A DNA stretch of 64,000 bases from NCBI GenBank assembly GCA_035048485.1, contig CM068580.1, positions 58,537,483 through 58,601,482 of the forward strand, read 5' to 3'. This DNA comes from Pteria penguin. Lineage: Eukaryota; Mollusca; Bivalvia; Pterioida; Pteriidae. The notes beneath the pieces were generated by a model, which had not been told where the DNA came from, did no database searches, and worked only from the letters and a program-made list of their open reading frames with translations. Both the position numbers and the translations under genes were made by a program. Positions 58,076-64,000 of the stretch are shown here, piece by piece (positions within the stretch are counted from its first letter, which is position 1; each line of letters starts with the position of its first letter).

Positions 58076-58775
58076 TGGTTTCTTGTGTGAAAGTGAAATG
58101 ATTTAGATCTCATCCTTGAATAAGTCATATGATCTTCTTATATCGTCTTAGAGAGCGTATCATTTCCTAGTGATGATCCGCGATTCTGCTGAATGCTTTC
58201 TGCTTTTCTTTGTCGATTTTACCTTCGATGTATGGGACGGAAACCGTAGCATTTGTCAAAGGGCAGTTTATGTGTACATTGAAGATACTTAGCTTTTATG
58301 ACGAAAATGTTCGGCAGTAGGTCAGAATAGATTAATAGCATGAGCCTCAGTATTCTCAAAGTCGGTGTGACATCAGACTAAGATCTAAATGAAGATAATT
58401 CCCGAAACATCTTAAGGGAATAAACTCGGTCGTGATCAGCATGAGGGATAAACTCGGTGTTTATCCATAGACCGTAATGCAGTTTTGCTGAATTATATTT
58501 TGAGCACAATTTAGATCTATGTGAGTAATAAAACCGCTGAAATTCACTGAGGAATCTTACGAAGATGCCCCCCCCCCCCCGCCCCTTTTCTAGTTTTAAT
58601 TTAATATGACCACAGTTTGCAAAAATGAGATTTCAAAATATTGGATTCTTCGTAAAAAGCGATGATAAATCACGAGATATATCTTGCAGCAAATATGGCA
58701 CAAATTTCGGCATGTGACCAATCCTATGCCGAAAATTGAAAATTGTTTAAATAATACGAATATAAACGAAGTCGG

Positions 58776-59035
58776 CAGAGATCAGTCGGTAGCATAATTG
58801 AATTGAGATGTCATGTCGACGGTCCGTCAGTGTCCTTTCTTTCGGATGAGACAGTTAAAACCCCGAGGCCCCATCGCACGGTTAACACTCGCAGGTAAAA
58901 TATCTGTCCTATGACATATTTGTTATTTGGAAAATCGGTTGCATAAATCAAAATTTTTGGGTAATACATCTGGCAACAATCTAGTGAAATAATCTTGGTT
59001 TGATTTAAAACAAGAAACAAACACGCGGACAAGCA
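58776..59035 (+). repeat. Degenerate SINE
   Basis: TCGGCAGAGATCAGTCGGTA head, then GTCCTTTCTTTCGGATGAGA then CAGTTAAAACC and CGAGGCCCCATCGCACGG, ending AAACAAGAAACAAAC. The body is better preserved than the head. Confidence 0.6.
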
Positions 59036-59690
59036 AATGAATATATATTAGGAGAGCCTACACGCACATCCAACCTCTTGTGCGTAAATTCAAAGAATGC
59101 CAAACATTCAGCATTCAAGATCTTAAATAAGACAGTTCGTCGTTGATCCGTCGTCTTTGTAGAATTCTATCATCATCGCTATTGATCGATACTTTCTTGT
59201 TGTCTTCCAAAGAAATTGGAGAGTATAAAACAAGGTCAAGGATGGTTTTCTAATGTCTATGTAAAAATCTTGTGTTTATCCAGAGAACAGCTGCTGAGTT
59301 CGTTTCTAGCTAGTATTCAAATCTGAAGTTCAGTTCATTACTATGCATTAAAGCCAGAGATAGTGCCGTGAACGTTGCGTTTAGCAGGTGCGCTTTATCT
59401 CTCATCTGGAATTTACACAGGGGCCATGAAAAAGGTAAACAAAACATTAGGTCTTAAACTTGGGCATTACATTGATAGGTTTGGCATTAATGTTTTGACA
59501 GTTCATTAAGATTTGTCAGATAAGGCTAGGAAATACTCTAGATTATTTAATTTGCGGAAACAACGATGCAGTGATGAATTTGGCTATATATCATACCATT
59601 TGCGCATATGCATGTGTGCCATTATCCACCTGTTGTAAGATCTACCAGGGACAGGCACATACCGCGCTTGGGCGATGATCCACCCGTGAT
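59036..59690. other. No gene seen
   Basis: AT-rich single-copy-looking sequence between a SINE and the minisatellite. Nothing recognised. Confidence 0.4.
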
Positions 59691-60410
59691 TTAATGTTAT
59701 GCATGTGCTATCCACCCTGTAATGATCCATTTGGTTCACGTTATCCCAGAGATGTGTGGACACATCTCGCTGTAGCTGTACGCCCTACCAGATACGATGT
59801 TATTATTCACTCCTTAGACGTCATACCAGAGATGTGGACACTGCGCTGTCACTATCCACCCGGTAAACACCCTGTTAGAGATGTTTGCGCAACGCTGTCC
59901 ATCCGCAGCATGCCCTGCAAGAAATATGGACACCACAGTGTAATAATCTGCCAGCCATACGCTCTGCCAGAAATGTGGACACCACGTGGTAATAATCCGT
60001 CAGTCATACGCCCTGCCAGAAATGTGGACACCACGTGGTAATAATCCGTCAGTCATACGCCCTGCCAGAAATGTGGACACCACGCTGTAATAATCCGTCA
60101 GTCATACACCCTGCCAGAAATGTGTATACCATGCTGTAATAATCTACCAGCCATACGCCCTGCCAGAAATGTGGACACCACGCTGTAATAATCTGTCAGC
60201 CATACGTCGTGCAAGAAATGTTGACGCTACGATGTAATAATCCGTCAGCCATACACCCTGCCAGAGATGTGGACACCACGCTGCAATGATCAACTCGCTG
60301 AATATTCTGCCAGAGGTGTTTTTACCACGCTATCCACCCTCTGTGTGCCCTGTCAGAAATGTGGGCGCCACGCTGTAATGATCAACCGCTGAACACCATA
60401 TCAGACAGTC
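59690..60410. repeat. 49-bp minisatellite
   Basis: About fifteen units of the form CCCTGCCAGAAATGTGGACA then CCACGCTGTAATAATCCGTC then AGCCATACG. Five central units are exactly 49 bases apart (GCCAG at 59966, 60015, 60064, 60113, 60162); the outer ones are diverged. Marked GC-rich island in an AT-rich window. Confidence 0.95.
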
Positions 60411-60414
60411 GACT

Positions 60415-60780
60415 GCAGGATTAGCCGTAACACGGCCAAGCATGGCCATACCCACATTTCACAAGATCAAGCCTTTTCACGGACGTGTATGGCTTTACTG
60501 ACACATGTTGTAGGATCACCTCGTTATCCGGCCGTACATGACAATACGGTTACCTACAGCTACACTACTCTACAAGATGCACCCGTTACGCAAGCGTGCT
60601 TTACTATACATACACTTCGCTGCAATATTCACCAGAAACACAGCTGTCCGTGATCATACCCACAATACGCTGCAGAAACCCACCCTTTATACACCCGTCC
60701 ATGGCCATACCCACAATTCGTTGCAGTCGTTATACAACCGTGCAGTGGCCCACCCATAACACGGGAGTATCCACGCGCTG
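60415..60780. repeat. Second, degenerate tandem array
   Basis: Phrases such as CATGGCCATACCCACA (twice), CGTTGCAGTCGT, TACGCAAGCGTG and CTACAAGATGCACC recur with irregular spacing of roughly 45-50 bases. It directly follows the 49-bp array and shares its composition, so it is probably an older part of it. Confidence 0.55.
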
Positions 60781-60839
60781 TTCATATAATTACCTGCCCG
60801 TTACTGATGTCACTGATGAGCAGATAATAAACATATAAA

Positions 60840-62330
60840 TACCGTTTCCGTTTTTCCTGAAAGTTCATATTGATTAACTTGGAAATAGATGATCCAATAT
60901 AAAACTATCACATTGGGTTCTCGCCTCCGATTCATTTAATGGTTAATCATCTTTCCTATAAATCATGCGGTGGGACTGATAATCTAGTTTTATGGAGATT
61001 TATGACGGTAACAAATATTGGGTCCTATTAATATACAGTCCAGAACAGCGCTGGCAATAGAACGAGCTGCCGTAAAACGATTTCCAATAAGTGATAGTTA
61101 ATTAGAAACAGCCTTAAAAATCGGATATATATCCTCCGGGGTAAGTTGACTTTTGTCTTGTTGTTACAAGATATTATTATGTAAACTTCTTCTTTTATTT
61201 GGGAAAAAAAATTAAAATCGGGAAACCACGAGATGCGTGGAAGTATGGTAAACAACTTTTGTAGTATGGTTTGTAGACTTTAAGTATTGACTGTCCAATT
61301 TGTAGCAAAATTAATTTTCAAAAAAAGAGTTATGTGTCATGTTTCTGATTATTTCAAAATCATTTAATAGTTATACTTAGATTTACGTAAGTACGTATTT
61401 GATTAATCTTTTTGCGCGTAAAACATTATGATGATGATGATTATCCACTTTGTATTTTAGAATGTGTATATAACATCATTTAAGCCCCATTGTGGCTTAG
61501 TAATGCATCTTTACAACTTTTAAATGTTAATGAAATAAATCGTGGATACCGCTGACTTAGAGATGGATACAACTCAAAGTTAGCAACAAATTTAGGGATT
61601 TTAAGCCAAGTTTCCGGAGCGTCAAATTCAAAACGACAAACTTAAAACGTATCATCTTCTGTTACCCTAATAACTTATGACCTTATTAGGTCGAGAGCAA
61701 TTTTTCCACATAACTATCGTCTGAAAAATGCTTCCGAAGGCACACTTCTTTGACGTATCAAGGGTGACTTTTACAGACAAGCGATATATTGACAACGTTT
61801 CAAACCTAATTATGAAACTGAAGGCTATCGCCGTATCTTTAGCGTCGGTAGCCGACACAGCAGACGTTCGACGGGTAAATTCCGCAGACGACTGATGAAT
61901 TCCCATCACGCCGTATCATTCCTTTTAGGCCGTATTCAATCAACAGGCAGCAGTCTTGTTGGGAGATCAATTTGTTCCTTTGATTTACGTTATTACGCAG
62001 ATTTTGCTTGACAGACGATTGGTTTTATTCTTATCCAGATTATTCTACATAAGTTTCAGTTACCATAGTAATATTGATTTAACGACGACTTTCTTGGTAA
62101 AAAAGTCAGAAGAAAAGAGGGGGTGTTGGAAAACGGAGTTGTGAGAAGTGTATACTGTCGACATTTGATTGAAATTGGTTATACTAAACATGTGTCAAGG
62201 GTTGTAATAGAAAAGTTGGCGGTATGCAGATGCTCTTTAAATCATTGATATATTTCACCTTTATTACTCCTGGAAAGTGAATGCACCGAAGTCTGGTAAA
62301 ATCATTTAATGTTTTAGCTAACCTGGAAGC
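60840..62330. other. No gene seen
   Basis: AT-rich. GCCCCATTGTGGCTTAGTAA near 61482 hints at a decayed SINE head, without a body. Open frames are short and unremarkable. Confidence 0.4.
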
Positions 62331-63443
62331 TGTGTCGCACCGACACATTAAAATTCTAGTTTTTTAATATATTGCAAATTATAATAGAGAAAAACTTTCA
62401 CCTGATAAAATGATCAACTTATGCAAGTCTTCAAAATGCTTTATTGGTTTGAAGTGGTCCAGTTGCCATCACTAAGCATCCGTCGTCGTCCGTCGTCTGT
62501 CAGCGTTAACATTTTCAAAAATTGTCTCCTCTGAAAACTCCTTTATAGATTGAGCCCAAACTTGGTCACAATCATCCTTGGGGTTCCTAGATAAAAAAAA
62601 TTGTGTTAATTTTGAATCTTGCCATAAGTACATGGCCACAGTAGCTAAAAATAGAACACTGGGGCCAGACTGCAGTTTTTGGCTCATATCTCAAATACTA
62701 TTACAAATAGAAGAATTCAAAAGCATTCTTTTTTTCAGAGTCGAATGCTCTACAAATGTGTCCATGGGGCCGAAGTTGTATGAAAGCTCCTTGCATGAGT
62801 TATTGCTCTTTAAATGTCAAATTAAACGATTTTTGCTCTTTTTTATGCCCCCGACATATAGGCCCCCTATGACCGGGGGCATATAGTGTTGCACCCTGTC
62901 ATTCCGAAACCTTGTCATCGCAACTCCTCCAAAACCGTTCATCAGAATTTCACCAAACTTCACATGTAGGTAGGGCAGCATATGTAGATGTGCATGAAGG
63001 GAGGCAACTCTGCTCAGAATTTTTTCAGGGGTTATGGGACTTTGAAATTAGAAAATGTGCATTGCATATGACTGAACCTTGTCATCGCAACTCCTCCTAA
63101 ACAGTTCATCAGAATTTCACCAAACTTCACATGTAGGTAGGGCAGCATATGTAGATGTCATGAAAGGAGGCAACTCTGCTCAGAATTTTTTTTCAGGAGT
63201 TATGAGAAAATGTGCATTGTATATAGCTGAACCTTGTTTGAATTTTCAAATATTAGTTCTGTGTCAATTATATTTCACTACCTTAGCTGCCAGCGGGGGC
63301 ATCTGTGTCGCACTGACACATTAAAATTCTAGTTTTCTAATATATTGCAAATTATAATAGTTAGAGAAAAACTTTCACCTGATAAAATGATCAACTTATG
63401 CAAGTCTTCAAAATGCTTTATTGGTTTGAAGTGGTCCAGTTGT
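62331..63443 (+). repeat. Bivalve-type repeat with 135-bp direct repeats and internal duplication
   Basis: 62331-62466 and 63305-63443 are nearly identical (TGTGTCGCACCGACACATTA to TTGAAGTGGTCCAGTTG). Between them lies a (CCGTCGT) block. A hairpin follows (ATGCCCCCGACATATAGG, then CCGGGGGCATATAGTG) at 62846-62887. Then comes a tandem pair (62920-63030, 63083-63190) with CATCAGAATTTCACCAAACT and GGAGGCAACTCTGCTCAGAA. Confidence 0.85.
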
Positions 63444-63576
63444 ATCAGTTGTGGCACCTGAAATGTCAGTTTTCGCCAATTTTCATGTAAACATTTCAAA
63501 AATCTTTTTCACTGAAACCGCAGAGCGATTTGAATCAAAGTTGGTCACAGTAATCTCTAAAACGTGTTATTTCATA

Positions 63577-64000
63577 ATTATGTCTCCCCTTCAAAGCGAA
63601 GACATATTGTTTTTGTCAATTTTCTTATTCTTCTTTTTCTTCATCCAAATTTTGTCCAGGTCGTTACTTAAATACCCTTTGAGGTAAGAACTTGAAACTT
63701 GGAATATAGAAAGGTGACAGTGAAGCAAGGTGCACGGCATAAAAATTTTTGAGCTTGGCCAACATTTACAATCTCAAGGTCAAATTTTAAAAACAATTTG
63801 TTCAGGCCGTAATTTGAATACCCTTTGAGATAAGAACTTGAAACTTGGAACATATAAAGCTGACAGTATAAAGGCAACATGTACGGCATAATAATTTTTG
63901 ACCTTGACCTACATTTACAAAGTATTGTGATTAAAAACAAACATGTAGAAATCTGTAGACCAAATTTATTTATTTTACGTCTGATATGTCAATTAAAATG
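63577..64000 (+). repeat. Hairpin-ended repeat with tandem halves, cut by window end
   Basis: It starts TATGTCTCCCCTTCAAAGCG then AAGACATATTG. Two related blocks follow (about 63648-63780 and 63796-63920), each with AATACCCTTTGAG, TAAGAACTTGAAACTTGGAA and ACGGCATAA. The right end is beyond the window. Confidence 0.7.

Noticed and set aside
59694..60041. 115-codon open frame in the minisatellite
   Set aside because: The 49-base period is not a multiple of three, so the peptide is not a consistent repeat, and no splice or start context supports it.
59690..60410. CRISPR-like array
   Set aside because: The units are contiguous with no unique spacers, and the genome is eukaryotic. It is a minisatellite.
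62331..63443. LTR retrotransposon
   Set aside because: There are direct repeats, but no TG...CA termini, primer site or coding sequence.

Overview
This is a eukaryotic, AT-rich window with long introns, canonical GT-AG splice sites and dense short repeats. It is most likely from a mollusc, probably a bivalve. I base that on three things: a TALE homeobox gene of the kind expanded in Spiralia, the repeat whose end reads GCTCACCTGAGCCAAAGGCTC and closes with GGGCCTCTTGTTA, and many copies of a tRNA-headed SINE. Species was not determined.

Layout. 0-2.7 kb: an old SINE, A/C-rich low complexity, and a possible last exon of a gene lying to the left. 2.7-6.5 kb (minus): a complete six-exon gene for a 244-residue, probably GPI-anchored protein with two immunoglobulin domains and its own TATA box. 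9.8-11.8 kb (plus): an intronless gene with a TATA box, coding for a protein with two TALE homeodomains; the reading frame is broken at four points within 300 bases between the N-terminal part and the homeodomains. 13.0-13.2 kb (minus): one isolated exon-like segment. 14.3-19.8 kb: a DNA transposon with two convergent genes, an intact four-exon THAP plus DDE transposase and a SWIM/YqaJ nuclease-like gene. This pair is what I recall for ISL2EU-type (IS5/Harbinger-related) elements.

21.0-52.3 kb (plus): GTF3C3, encoding the TPR subunit TFIIIC102 of RNA polymerase III factor TFIIIC. I resolved 25 coding exons whose phases all join (2622 bases, 873 residues; human protein about 886). Exon 3 is only 14 bases. 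Its introns hold SINEs with perfect target-site duplications, nested MITEs, an internally deleted hAT element with an 8-bp duplication, a 34-bp minisatellite carrying the exon 4 acceptor, and a 36-bp tandem duplication of the exon 19 acceptor.

52.3-64 kb: no gene that I can support. It holds dispersed bivalve-type repeats, a 49-bp minisatellite at 59.7-60.4 kb and direct repeats near the right end.

The genes are independent, with no operon logic. The recurring theme is mobile or tandem DNA sitting on or beside splice sites. All domain and family names come from reading the sequence; no database search was run.
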